Shown one piece after another: positions 49,413-58,373 of a stretch of 64,000 nt of DNA. The position numbers and the translations under genes are program-made. Under the pieces are notes generated by a model. The model was not told where the DNA came from, did not search any database, and saw only the letters and a list, made by a program, of their open reading frames with translations. Position 1 is the first letter of the stretch. Each line of letters starts with the position of its first letter. The stretch covers positions 11,724 through 75,723 of the forward strand of contig CALRTY020000017.1 of the NCBI GenBank assembly GCA_943371245.1, in the 5' to 3' direction. The stretch comes from UBA5018 sp947463165. Its GTDB lineage: Bacteria; Cyanobacteriota; Cyanobacteriia; PCC-6307; Cyanobiaceae.

Positions 49413-50741
49413 TTGAAGCCCGTCTTACTGCTGAGCAACGGCCACGGGGAAGACCTCAGCGGTGCCCTGCTGGCCGCGGCCCTGCAGCGACTGGGCGTGG
49501 CGGTGCAGGCCTTGCCCCTGGTGGGCCACGGCGATCCCTACCGCCGCCAGGGCATCGCCGTGCTGGGCCATACCCGCAGTTACAGCACCGGCGGCTTGGG
49601 CTACACCAGCCTGGCCGGCCAGCTCACGGAACTGATCCAGGGCCAGGTGCTCTACCTTCTGGGCCGCTATGCGCTGCTGCGCCGCCACCGCCGCCGCTAT
49701 GCGCTGGTGGTGGCGGTGGGCGACATCGTGCCGCTGCTGGGGGCCTGGCTGAGTGGACGGCCCACGGCGGTGTATTTGGTTGCCTATTCGAGCCACTACG
49801 AGGGTCGGCTGCGGCTGCCCTGGCCCTGCGGCTGGCTGCTGCGCCAAGCACGGCTACTGGCGGTGTGGAGCCGCGATGCCCTCACCGCCAGCGATCTCCA
49901 GGCCCAGCTGGGCCGCCCCGTGAGCTTCCTGGGCAACCCCTTCCTCGACCCGGTGGCCCCCGATCAAATTCTGGCCTCCGGCCAGGGGAGCGTGGCCTCC
50001 GGCCAGGGGAGAGCGGCCTCCGGTGAACCAGCCGCCTCCGGTGAACCAGTCGCCTCCGGCAGGGGGGCCTCGGCAGCTGCCCCCCCGGCCCGGCGGCTGG
50101 CCCTGTTACCCGGCAGCCGCCTGCCGGAAGCCCTGCACAACCTGGAGTTGATGTTGCAAATGCTGGCCCTGCTGCCAGCGGAGCTGCGCCAACCAGGGGG
50201 CCTGGTGGTGGAGCTGGCCCTGGTGGCGGAGCTGAAGCTGGAGGCGATCGCCAGCATGGCCCGCCCCCACGGCTGGCAACTGGAGCCGGCGCCTGGGGCC
50301 AGCGCCAGCGGGCCGCTGCTGGCGGGCCATGGCCTGCGCCTGCTACTGGGCTGGGGTCGCTTCAGTGGGATCCTGGCGGCCGCGGATCTGGTGATCTCGA
50401 TGGCGGGCACGGCCAGCGAGCAGGCGGTGGGCCTGGCCAAGCCGGTGCTGCAACTGGCGGGGCGAGGCCCCCAGTTCACGGAGAGCTTTGCGGAAGCCCA
50501 GCGGCGCCTGCTGGGCAGCGGCGTGCATTGCGCCGACGGGGCGGCTGGCAGCCAGGCCGCCTTGAGCGCCACGGCGACCCTGGCGGCAGCCCTGCTTAAG
50601 CAGCTGGCCGATCCAGCCCAGGCGGCCGCCCTGCAACGCAGCCTGGGGCGCCTGGCCAGCGAGCGCATCGGCAATCCCGGGGGCAGCGAACGCATGGCAA
50701 AGGCGATCATGGAGCTGCTCGAAACCTGCCCCCATGGCTGA
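49413..50741 (+). CDS. Lipid-A-disaccharide synthase-related protein
   Basis: A 442-residue GT-B protein from a TTG start: KPVLLLSNGHGEDLSGALLA, LVVAVGDIVPLLGAWLSGRPTAVYLVAYSSHYEG and ADLVISMAGTASEQAVGLAKPVLQLAGRGPQFTESF. It belongs to the cyanobacterial LpxB-related group, whose acceptor is not known. A linker of SGQGSVASGQGRAASGEPAA type at about residues 188-215 is a tandem repeat insertion. Confidence 0.8.
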   Translation: MKPVLLLSNGHGEDLSGALLAAALQRLGVAVQALPLVGHGDPYRRQGIAVLGHTRSYSTGGLGYTSLAGQLTELIQGQVLYLLGRYALLRRHRRRYALVVAVGDIVPLLGAWLSGRPTAVYLVAYSSHYEGRLRLPWPCGWLLRQARLLAVWSRDALTASDLQAQLGRPVSFLGNPFLDPVAPDQILASGQGSVASGQGRAASGEPAASGEPVASGRGASAAAPPARRLALLPGSRLPEALHNLELMLQMLALLPAELRQPGGLVVELALVAELKLEAIASMARPHGWQLEPAPGASASGPLLAGHGLRLLLGWGRFSGILAAADLVISMAGTASEQAVGLAKPVLQLAGRGPQFTESFAEAQRRLLGSGVHCADGAAGSQAALSATATLAAALLKQLADPAQAAALQRSLGRLASERIGNPGGSERMAKAIMELLETCPHG

Positions 50742-50991
50742 ACCCGCCAGTCCCCTGCAGCGGCTCAAGGGGGCGATCGACACCCTCCTTGTTATCGACG
50801 TATTCGTGGTGATCGCTGGCGCCTGCTGGTTCGCCGTGGCGGTGGGCATGAACAGCCAGCACCTGGAGGCGCCGCTGAAACTGTTTCAAGCCCTCTGGGA
50901 GCCCCTGTTCACCCCGGCGATCGGCCTGCTGATGGCCGCCGCCCTGCTCAGCGGGGCGATGGCTTGGTGGCAGAAGCAAGTGCGGCGCTGA
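50734..50991 (+). CDS. Small conserved membrane protein (85 aa)
   Basis: MAEPASPLQRLKGAIDTLLVIDVFVVIAGACWFAVAVGM and FTPAIGLLMAAALLSGAMAWW: two helices with a short loop. Overlaps the upstream gene by eight bases, so probably its operon partner, and converges on the epimerase gene with a 44-base overlap. Function unknown. Confidence 0.75.
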   Translation: MAEPASPLQRLKGAIDTLLVIDVFVVIAGACWFAVAVGMNSQHLEAPLKLFQALWEPLFTPAIGLLMAAALLSGAMAWWQKQVRR

Positions 50992-51883
50992 GCTCGGGCC
51001 AGCGCCAACTGAAACCCTGCTGTCGCAGCCGCTGCGGCAGCACCTGCTGCCCCTCCAGCACCACCTGGGCCCCATCGCCGAGCAGCAGCTGCAAAATCGC
51101 CCCGGGCACCGGCAACAGGCTGGGCCGCCCCAGCACCCGGCCCAGGCCGGCGGCGAACTGGGCCATGGTGGTGGGTTCGGGAGCCACGGCGTTGTAAACA
51201 CCGCTGTAGGCGGGGTCCGCCAGGGCAGTGGCGATCAGGCGGCAGAGATCCTGGCGATGGATCCAGCTCATCCACTGGCGGCCGGAGCCCACCGGCCCGC
51301 CAAAGCCAGCTCGAAACACCGGCAACATCTTGCCCAAGGCGCCGCCGTCGGGGCCGAGCACGATGCCCAGGCGCAGCTTCACCAGCCGGCAACCGCTCGG
51401 GGCCCGATCGGCTGCCGCCTCCCACTGAAGGCAGATCTCGGCCAGGAAATCGCCGCCGCTGGCGCTGGCTTCATCGAAGCGGGCCTCAACGCTGCTGCCG
51501 TAGTAACCCACGGCCGAACCATTCACCAACACCGCCGGCGGCGTCGCCTGGGCGGCCATCGCCCGCACCAGCAGCTCGGTGCTGTTCACCCGGCTGTCGA
51601 GCAGCAGCTGACGGTGGGCGGGGGTCCAGCGCCGCTCGGCGATCGGCTCGCCCACCAGATTCACCACCCCTTCGGCCGCGGCCAGGGCCGCCAGCAGGCG
51701 ATCGTCCTGCCAGCTGGCCGCTAAGGCCGGATCGAGCCGCAACAGCTCCAGCCGCTCCCCCACCAGGGCAGGGAAGGGATTGGCCTGGCGGCTCAGCAGG
51801 GTGAGTTGATGGCCGAGTTGCAGCAGGTGCGGCACCAGCTCGCGACCGACAAAGCCCGAACAGCCCAGTAGCAGCAGTCGCAC
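50948..51883 (-). CDS. TIGR01777-family NAD-dependent epimerase
   Basis: A 311-residue SDR-like protein: MRLLLLGCSGFVGRELVPHLLQLGHQLTLLSR (nucleotide fold), GVVNLVGEPIAERRWT, LVNGSAVGYYG and VKLRLGIVLGPDGGALGKMLPVFRAGFGGPVGSGRQWMSWIH. This matches the YfcH/SulA group of epimerase-like proteins; substrate unknown, a cell-division role has been proposed in cyanobacteria. Confidence 0.88.
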   Translation of the reverse strand: MRLLLLGCSGFVGRELVPHLLQLGHQLTLLSRQANPFPALVGERLELLRLDPALAASWQDDRLLAALAAAEGVVNLVGEPIAERRWTPAHRQLLLDSRVNSTELLVRAMAAQATPPAVLVNGSAVGYYGSSVEARFDEASASGGDFLAEICLQWEAAADRAPSGCRLVKLRLGIVLGPDGGALGKMLPVFRAGFGGPVGSGRQWMSWIHRQDLCRLIATALADPAYSGVYNAVAPEPTTMAQFAAGLGRVLGRPSLLPVPGAILQLLLGDGAQVVLEGQQVLPQRLRQQGFSWRWPELSAALASATKPSPR

Positions 51884-51894
51884 CGATTGGCCCC

Positions 51895-53124
51895 CTACAT
51901 GACCCTGGAGGCTAGGCCCAGCCGCCGGGCCAGGGGCACCAGGGCCACTGCTTGCCCCAACAGGCCGATCAGCACCACCCCCAGGGCCAGGGCTGGCATC
52001 TGGCGCCCCCAGGCCACGGAACTGGCGGCGGCCTGGATGGCCAGGGCGATCGGCACCGCCCCCCGCAGGCCGGCGCAGGAGATCATCAACCGCTCAGGGC
52101 GACTAAAACCAACGCGGAACAGCAACATTTCCACCAGCGGCCAGCGCACCAGCAGCAGGGCCAGCACCAGCAGCAGCGCCCGGCCGGCCGAATCCACCAC
52201 CTGATCGGGCTGCACCACCAGGCCCATGCATAAAAACAGCAGCAGTTCAGCCAACTTTGCGAAGCCGGCATGGGCCTGCTCCAGGGCGTCGCGGTCGCAA
52301 TCGGAGCTGTTGCCCAGCACCAGGCCGGCGATATAGGCCGCCAACAGGCCGCTGCCCCCCAGCAACTGGGTGGCACCCACCAGCAAGAACAGCACCGCCA
52401 AACTGGACACCGCCAGCAGCGAAGGCACGCCGCCGCACAACTTGGCCGAGAGCAGCTGGCTGGCGAGACTGCCGCCGAGGAAGCCGAGCAGGGCACCGAG
52501 CAGAAACTGGCGCAACACCTCGATCACCAGATAGGAAGCGCTGGTATCGCCATCACCGGAGGCCAGGGCCAGGGCCAAGCCCGCCAACACCACCGCCACC
52601 GGATCGTTGAATGCCGATTCGCACTCCAGCAGGTCGAGCAGGCGCTGGGGCAGCCGGCCGGCCAGGGGCCGCAACAGGGCCAGCACCGCCGAGGCGTCGG
52701 TACTGCAAACCATCGCCCCAACGAACAGGGCCATCGGCAAACTGGCGGCCCAATTGGCGCCGGCGAGCCGCTCCAGGCCCAGCACTCCGCCCATCAGCAG
52801 TACTGCGGTGAGGCCGGCCCCCAGGGTGGCCAGCCGGGCGGCGGGGCGCAGCACGCTGCGCAGGGCAGCCCAGTTGGTGGTGAGCCCGCCAAAGAACAGC
52901 ACCAGCACCAGGGCCACCTGGGCGATTTGATTGGCTTGGTGGAGGGTTAGCAGCGGTGGTGGCTGACCTGGAATCGCCTCCAGGTTGTTGTCGATCAGCA
53001 GCCCCAGCAGCAACACCAGCAGGATGCCGGGCAGGCGGATCCTGGCGGCGATGTCATCGAGCAGCACCGCCACCAGCAGCAGGGCCCCGAACACCATCAA
53101 GTAGAGGGCGAGGTGGGAGGTCAA
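51895..53124 (-). CDS. CPA1-type cation/proton antiporter
   Basis: A 409-residue protein with about 12 helices. FVGAMVCSTDASAVLALLRP, LLECESAFNDPVAVVLAGLAL (the conserved ND pair in ESAFNDPV) and SCAGLRGAVPIALAI are NhaP2/CPA1 hallmarks. It exchanges sodium or potassium for protons. The TTG at 53124 (LTSHLALYLMVFG) was chosen; the open frame extends 120 codons further but that stretch is not protein-like. Region 53125-53443 beyond it has no recognised gene. Confidence 0.85.
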   Translation of the reverse strand: MTSHLALYLMVFGALLLVAVLLDDIAARIRLPGILLVLLLGLLIDNNLEAIPGQPPPLLTLHQANQIAQVALVLVLFFGGLTTNWAALRSVLRPAARLATLGAGLTAVLLMGGVLGLERLAGANWAASLPMALFVGAMVCSTDASAVLALLRPLAGRLPQRLLDLLECESAFNDPVAVVLAGLALALASGDGDTSASYLVIEVLRQFLLGALLGFLGGSLASQLLSAKLCGGVPSLLAVSSLAVLFLLVGATQLLGGSGLLAAYIAGLVLGNSSDCDRDALEQAHAGFAKLAELLLFLCMGLVVQPDQVVDSAGRALLLVLALLLVRWPLVEMLLFRVGFSRPERLMISCAGLRGAVPIALAIQAAASSVAWGRQMPALALGVVLIGLLGQAVALVPLARRLGLASRVM

Positions 53125-53443
53125 GGGGCGGCGACCAGGACATTGGCCCCAGCGTGGCAGGCCAATCTCAGCCGGCCAGCTGGCCTGGCCCTGAGCTGGC
53201 TGGCCTGAGCTGTGCCCGCCAGGCCTGATGCCCAGCCACCCGAGCCCCAGCCAATGGAGCCCTGATTTTGCAATGGTTCTCGGGTAGTGGGGCCAAGGAA
53301 ATGGCGCTTTTTCAGAGGCGCCCCAGCCAAGCTGAGGGCCAAACCGGGCAGTATTGACCCAGCAGCCTTGGCTGAGCGGCGATCGCCAAGCGGTGATCGC
53401 CGCCCACAGCTGGCTGAGCCGATCGCCGCCAGAGAGCCCCCCG

Positions 53444-53707
53444 ATGACCGAATCTCCAACCCCAACCGCCGCTGGCCCCGCCGCCAAGGTGCAGCCCTTG
53501 AAGAAGGGCAGCCTGGTGCGGGTGAATCGCCTGGCCTACGGCGGCAGCCTGGAGGCCCAGGCCAGCGATCCCCTGCCGCCCGATTACATCCTGGAGGGCC
53601 CTGGGGAGATCGTGGCCCTCAAGGGCGACTACGCCCAGCTGCGCTGGCGCCTGCCCGTACCCGACGTGTGGCTGCGGCTCGACCAGCTGGAGGCGTTTGG
53701 GGCCTGA
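53444..53707 (+). CDS. ndhO: NAD(P)H-quinone oxidoreductase subunit O
   Basis: An 87-residue protein: KKGSLVRVNRLAYGGSLEAQASDPLPPDYILEGPGEIVALKGDYAQLRWRLPVPDVWLRLDQLEAFG is the NdhO domain almost end to end. NdhO is a stromal-side subunit of the cyanobacterial/plastid NDH-1 complex in cyclic electron flow. The ATG at 53444 matches family starts. Confidence 0.92.
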   Translation: MTESPTPTAAGPAAKVQPLKKGSLVRVNRLAYGGSLEAQASDPLPPDYILEGPGEIVALKGDYAQLRWRLPVPDVWLRLDQLEAFGA

Positions 53708-53730
53708 ATTTGGTGGCCTAAGAATTTGAT

Positions 53731-54438
53731 TTAGATGTCCAGGCAGCGGCGCTGCTCCAGCAGCTGGCTGCGCTGCCGCTTGGCTTGCCGCAATAACTCG
53801 CGGCCATCGCGCAGGTAGGAATCCACGTAGCCCATGGTGTAGCGCTCCAGGTCGGCCAGGGCGTCCTGCACCTGGCTGAGGCAGTGGTATAGACCAAGGG
53901 CCAAATCCCTGGCGGCAGCTGGGGCGGCCTGGGAGCGGTAGAGCTTGTCCACCTTGTCTAGCTTGAGCCGGCTCTGCTCCAAATAGGCACAGAAAACCGC
54001 CATCAGCTCATCGTCGTAGGGATCGGCCGCCAGGTCCCGCAGCTGGGCGGGGAAGGGATTGATCACCTGGGCCAGCAGCCGATCGATCGGGCCATACACC
54101 CCCTGCAGCCACGCCGCCAGCCGCTCCTCCAGCTCAACGCCGCGGCGGCTGGCCCTGCGGGCGGCGGCGGCGGCGTCCCGCTGATTGCCACCGGCTGGAT
54201 GATCGCCAGCCGGCGCCCCCCCATCCTCCAGCCGCCGATCCAGGGCCCGACGGCGCTCGCTATCGCCCAGCACCTCCCAGGCGGCATTGAGGGCCACGAT
54301 CGTGAGCGCATCGCCGCCGGCATCGGGATGGTGCCGCTTCACCAGGGCCCGGTAGGCGCTCTTGATTTCGGCGGCGCTGGCCTGGCGCGAGACGCCGAGC
54401 ACGGCGTAGGGATCCTGAGCCAGCGAGAAAGGGGTCAA
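53731..54438 (-). CDS. DnaJ-domain protein
   Basis: A 235-residue protein: DPYAVLGVSRQASAAEIKSAYRALVKRHHPDAGGD is a J-domain with the HPD tripeptide. No G/F or zinc region follows; the C-terminal 140 residues are helical and conserved in cyanobacteria as far as I recall. It probably stimulates an Hsp70 for a specific client. Confidence 0.88.
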   Translation of the reverse strand: MTPFSLAQDPYAVLGVSRQASAAEIKSAYRALVKRHHPDAGGDALTIVALNAAWEVLGDSERRRALDRRLEDGGAPAGDHPAGGNQRDAAAAARRASRRGVELEERLAAWLQGVYGPIDRLLAQVINPFPAQLRDLAADPYDDELMAVFCAYLEQSRLKLDKVDKLYRSQAAPAAARDLALGLYHCLSQVQDALADLERYTMGYVDSYLRDGRELLRQAKRQRSQLLEQRRCLDI

Positions 54439-54726
54439 CCGAGCTGCCCTAACAACTATCTCCCCATCTTCGGCGGCAAGGGCGCCCGGCGCCCCCAGGC
54501 CAAAGCAAAACCGGCGGGCAGCGCCTCAGGGCAAGCGCATGCCAAACCAGTCCTGCAATCAAATAGGTGCGCAGATTGGCTTGTCAACAGCAAAGCAAAA
54601 TTACACAAAGCAACAATTAGACAGAAAAATTACACGGCAATACTAGCGGAACTGGGCAAATCAGCAGACAATATCGATTCGCCAACAAGCTGAATCAATC
54701 AAAGCTGAGTCAATCAAAGCTGAATC
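54439..54726. other. Intergenic region with short direct repeats
   Basis: Contains the 16-base unit AATCAATCAAAGCTGA repeated about two and a half times (54690-54730). No gene is seen. Serves as the DnaJ upstream region and leads to the porin terminator. Confidence 0.55.
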
Positions 54727-54762
54727 AATAAAAAGGGCTCTTGCTTATACAGCAAGAGCCCC
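54727..54762 (-). terminator. Rho-independent terminator of the porin gene
   Basis: On the minus strand GGGCTCTTGC, a seven-base loop, GCAAGAGCCC and TTTTTATT. It lies 56 bases past the porin stop. Confidence 0.85.
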
Positions 54763-54817
54763 ATGGTTATCGAGCTAACTAGGCTGAAAAATCAGCCATA
54801 AAGCTCAGATCGGAAGA

Positions 54818-56431
54818 TCAGAACTTGAAGGTGGTCTTAACCAGGCCACCGAAGTTGGTGAGGGCATTGTCACCGACAGCGGCACGACCAATAGCACCGG
54901 TGGGGGCGCTGAGGTAGTAGATGGCGGGGGTGACGCTGATGTTGTCGGTAACCTGGAACTTGTACCACCACTCCCAGGCATAGTTGCCGTCGTTAGGCTC
55001 GCCTTTGAATTGGCTGGTGGCGAAGGTGGGCTGACCCACCGCCATGCCCAGGGTGTTGCCCTTGATGAAGGCATCAGCCCACTGCAGGCCCACATACCAG
55101 TTCTGGGCGGCGGTAATTCCAATGCCACTGCCTTCGGGGGCAGCCAGGGTGCTGTAGCCCCAGCCAGTGCTGATGGAGGGGATGAAGCCGGTCTCCTTAG
55201 GCGACCAGTAGGCGCTCAGGCCATAATTGCTGCTGCTGCCACTAAAGCCTACAAGAGCCAGGGGGGTGGCGTTACCGCCGTAAGGGCCGGCGCCATTTTG
55301 GTCGTAGGTATAGGCAAAGGCCAGACCGTAGTTGGTGCCGGCATAGCCCAACTGGGCGGTGAAGGTTGACTTGGCACCATCGGTACCAATGCCACCTTCA
55401 GAAGGATTGCCACTATCGGCGTTTTTGGAAACGTAGTTGAGGCTGGCGTTTAAGCCGTTCTTGGCGTAGGTAACACCGGCACCACCGCCCAGGTTCAGGC
55501 TGTAGGCACCAGGAGCGCCGGCATAGGTGAAGATGTCGAGAACGGTGTCAGCCGGATAGGCGCTGGGCCACATGGCCAGCATGTCGTCCTGACGAACCCG
55601 GGGACCAACGATCACACTGAAGCCATCGCCTACAGGGAATTTGTAGAACAGGCGATCGATGCTAACTACGTTGGCGCCAGCGGGATCCTGGAACGATGTT
55701 TCCATCCCAGTGAGACGGGAGATATTAGTAGTGCTGGCGCCGTTGTAAGCGGAAGCACCAAAGTTGCCGGCGCGCATGCGGGTGCGCAGCAGATCCTTAC
55801 CGGTGAAGCTGGTGTCCAGATCGAGGCGGACGTCGTAGTTGAAGGAGGTGCCGCCTTGGGTGGCCTTAGCGTAGTTCTTAAGGCTGCTATCACCGAGGTT
55901 ATTCAGACCCAGAGCGGCAAATGCGGCGCCAGGCACAACATTGCCGTTGCCGCCGTAGGAGTTGCCGCCCAGCACGAAGGCTGCATAGCCCTTCAGTTTG
56001 GTGGTGGTGGAGAACTGATTGGCTTCCAGTTCACCCACGCGGGCCTCGAGGCCATCGACACGGCCCTTGAGGATGGCGAGTTCCTTCTCGAATTCCTTCA
56101 TCAGGCGCTTCAGCTCGTCGGTCACTTCAGTGACGCGGTCGAGGCAAGCGTTGAGCAGAGCTGCGGCCTCAAAGCGGGTCATCGCCTGGCCACCCTTGTA
56201 GGTGCCATTGGGATAACCGGCCACGCAGCCGTAGCGCTCGATCAGGTTGCTCAGTGCCTGATAAGCCCAGTCGGTGGGCTTCACATCAGAGAACTGAGAA
56301 ATGCTGGTGACCTGCTCCTGGCTGGTGTACTGGCTCACGCCAGCGATGTTCAGCTCAGCGGCGCCAGCGGCCATCGGGGCCAACAGGCCCAGGGCGGCGG
56401 GAGCCAGCAGCAGTTGCTGGAAGAGTTTCAT
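54818..56431 (-). CDS. SLH-OprB type iron-uptake porin
   Basis: A 537-residue outer-membrane protein: signal peptide MKLFQQLLLAPAALGLLAPM ending AAGA, an SLH domain (VKPTDWAYQALSNLIERYGCVAGYPNGTYKGGQAMTRFEAA), a coiled coil (LKRLMKEFEKELAILKGRVDGLEARVGELE) and a carbohydrate-selective OprB-like beta barrel ending in KTTFKF. The SLH part binds peptidoglycan-linked polymer; such porins carry inorganic ions including iron. The ATG at 56431 precedes the signal peptide. Confidence 0.92.
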   Translation of the reverse strand: MKLFQQLLLAPAALGLLAPMAAGAAELNIAGVSQYTSQEQVTSISQFSDVKPTDWAYQALSNLIERYGCVAGYPNGTYKGGQAMTRFEAAALLNACLDRVTEVTDELKRLMKEFEKELAILKGRVDGLEARVGELEANQFSTTTKLKGYAAFVLGGNSYGGNGNVVPGAAFAALGLNNLGDSSLKNYAKATQGGTSFNYDVRLDLDTSFTGKDLLRTRMRAGNFGASAYNGASTTNISRLTGMETSFQDPAGANVVSIDRLFYKFPVGDGFSVIVGPRVRQDDMLAMWPSAYPADTVLDIFTYAGAPGAYSLNLGGGAGVTYAKNGLNASLNYVSKNADSGNPSEGGIGTDGAKSTFTAQLGYAGTNYGLAFAYTYDQNGAGPYGGNATPLALVGFSGSSSNYGLSAYWSPKETGFIPSISTGWGYSTLAAPEGSGIGITAAQNWYVGLQWADAFIKGNTLGMAVGQPTFATSQFKGEPNDGNYAWEWWYKFQVTDNISVTPAIYYLSAPTGAIGRAAVGDNALTNFGGLVKTTFKF

Positions 56432-56628
56432 GAAATCCTCACACTTGGTAGGCGCGATGCGCCAATCGAGAGTTTGGTGCCAGCACAGGCCAAAGGCCAG
56501 GGTTGATGTGTCAGAGATCACACCGGCCCCCCCATCACCCAGCCACCCCGCACACCAGAACCGCCCTGGGCTGGCGAGGGCCCATTCCCGATTACCAGCC
56601 CCCTGGACAAGCTGGCAAAGTGCCAGCC

Positions 56629-58353
56629 ATGACTCGTCTGGCCCCGTTCGGCAGCCCGTTCTCGCGCCTGGCGGGCCCCCTGTTGCTGGCACCGCTGCTG
56701 CTCACGGCGGCCCCCCGCAGCCCCCTGGCCCACGACGCCGGTTACTACGGCCTGCAGGCCCGCTGGATCCTGCAGAGCGGCCACTGGCTGGCGCCGCTGT
56801 GGTTTGGCGAGCCGGTCTACGACCGCAGCATCGGCGTCCAGTGGCTGATGGCCCTGAGCTTGAAGCTATTTCCTTGGCCCTGGGCGGAGGCGCTGCCGGC
56901 GCTGTTGGCGGCCGTGGCCTCGCTGCTGCTCAGCGGCTGGCTGGCCCGGCGGCTGCTGCCCCAGCTGCCAGCCGCGGGCCCGCTCACCATGGCCCTGCTG
57001 GCGCTGACGCCCCTGTGGCTGAACTACGCCCACCTGCCCACCCAGGACATGCCCCTGCTGGCGGTGGAGCTGGCCGGCATCGCCGCCCTGGTGAACTGCG
57101 GTCCCGAGGGGGGCGGCCCTGGCCGGGGGCCAGCTGGTTCGCCGCCACTCTGGCCGCTGCTGGTGGGGCTGGCGCCGGGGCTGGCCTTTTTGATCAAGGG
57201 CTTCATGGTGGCCCTGCCAATGCTGGCCATCGCGCCCTACCTGCTGCTGGAGCGACGGCAGCTGCTGCGCCGCGGCGGCTTCTGGCTGGGGCTGGCCCTG
57301 GGCTGGCTGCCGGTGGCCCTGTGGCTGGCCCTGAGCCTGCACAGCTATGGACTGGAGCTGGTGGGCGGCCTCTGGCAGAAATTGCTGTTTTTGTCGCGCT
57401 CCGACGTCTACGCCGCCGGGCCCTTCTATTACTTATGGAACATTCCAGCCAATACCGCCCCCTGGATCCTGGCGGCGCTGCTGGGCTGGCCGATCGCCTG
57501 GCGGCTGCCCCTGGAGCGGGGCCAACGGCTGCTGCTGCTGCTCTACCCGCTGCTGCTGCTGCTGCTCAGCCTGTTTCGCACTAAAACCCCCTATTACGGC
57601 CTGCAGCTCACCCCCTGGATCGCCATGGCCGCCAGCCTCGGTTTGCAGCGCTGCTGCCAGCTAGATCGGCCTTGGCGGCGGCCGCTCCAGCTGGCCCTTG
57701 GCGCCCTGGCCGCCGCCCTGTTGCTGGCGGCCACCCTGCTGATGACTGCCCTGGTGTGGCCGGCTGCGCCGTTGCAAAAACTGCTGGCCGCCGCTGACGG
57801 GCTGCCGGCCCCAGCCCTATTGGTCCTGGCGGCCGCTGGCCTGGGGGCCTGCTGGCTGGCCAGCTGCCTGATGCAAAAGCCCCGGCGGCGGCTCTTGGCC
57901 CTGCTGGCCGGGCCCTGGCTGGCCCTAGCGCTACTCACCCAGGCCGGCCTGTTCAGCGACCGCAGCCCCGCCCTGCGCCGGGCCCTGGCCCCGCCAGCGG
58001 TGCAAAACCTGCTGGCCCAGCGGCCGATCCAGGCGGCGGCGACGGCCCCCCTCAGTGGCGATGACCACGCCCAGCTGATCCTGCTGGCCCTTGCCACTCC
58101 CACCACCCCCGATCAGCTGCTGTCTGTGGCGGCCGCGGCGCCGGGCCAAAGACTTTGGCTGCGCCGCTCCGAGCTGCCTGCTGGTAAGGATTGGCAGGTG
58201 TTGCTGGAGGCGCCGGCGCTGCGGGGCTGGGTGCTGGCCGAACGGGCTGAGCGGGCCGAACCGGCAGAACGGACAGAAGGGGGAGAAGGGGGAGAAGGGG
58301 GAGAAGGGGGAGAGCGGCGATCAAACTCCAGCCCGTCAAACTCCAGCCCATGA
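56629..58353 (+). CDS. ArnT-like family 39 glycosyltransferase
   Basis: A 574-residue multispanning protein: PLAHDAGYYGLQARWILQSGHWL (the DxxYY-type catalytic aspartate in the first loop), YDRSIGVQWLMA, LPTQDMPLLAVELAG and FRTKTPYYGLQLTPWIAM fit the GT39/PMT clan, which uses lipid-linked sugars. The last 35 residues are repeats (RAERAEPAERTEGGEGGEGGE) from a nine-base unit. First gene of a four-gene run. Confidence 0.82.
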   Translation: MTRLAPFGSPFSRLAGPLLLAPLLLTAAPRSPLAHDAGYYGLQARWILQSGHWLAPLWFGEPVYDRSIGVQWLMALSLKLFPWPWAEALPALLAAVASLLLSGWLARRLLPQLPAAGPLTMALLALTPLWLNYAHLPTQDMPLLAVELAGIAALVNCGPEGGGPGRGPAGSPPLWPLLVGLAPGLAFLIKGFMVALPMLAIAPYLLLERRQLLRRGGFWLGLALGWLPVALWLALSLHSYGLELVGGLWQKLLFLSRSDVYAAGPFYYLWNIPANTAPWILAALLGWPIAWRLPLERGQRLLLLLYPLLLLLLSLFRTKTPYYGLQLTPWIAMAASLGLQRCCQLDRPWRRPLQLALGALAAALLLAATLLMTALVWPAAPLQKLLAAADGLPAPALLVLAAAGLGACWLASCLMQKPRRRLLALLAGPWLALALLTQAGLFSDRSPALRRALAPPAVQNLLAQRPIQAAATAPLSGDDHAQLILLALATPTTPDQLLSVAAAAPGQRLWLRRSELPAGKDWQVLLEAPALRGWVLAERAERAEPAERTEGGEGGEGGEGGERRSNSSPSNSSP

Positions 58354-58373
58354 GCGGCCCCACCACCACTTAG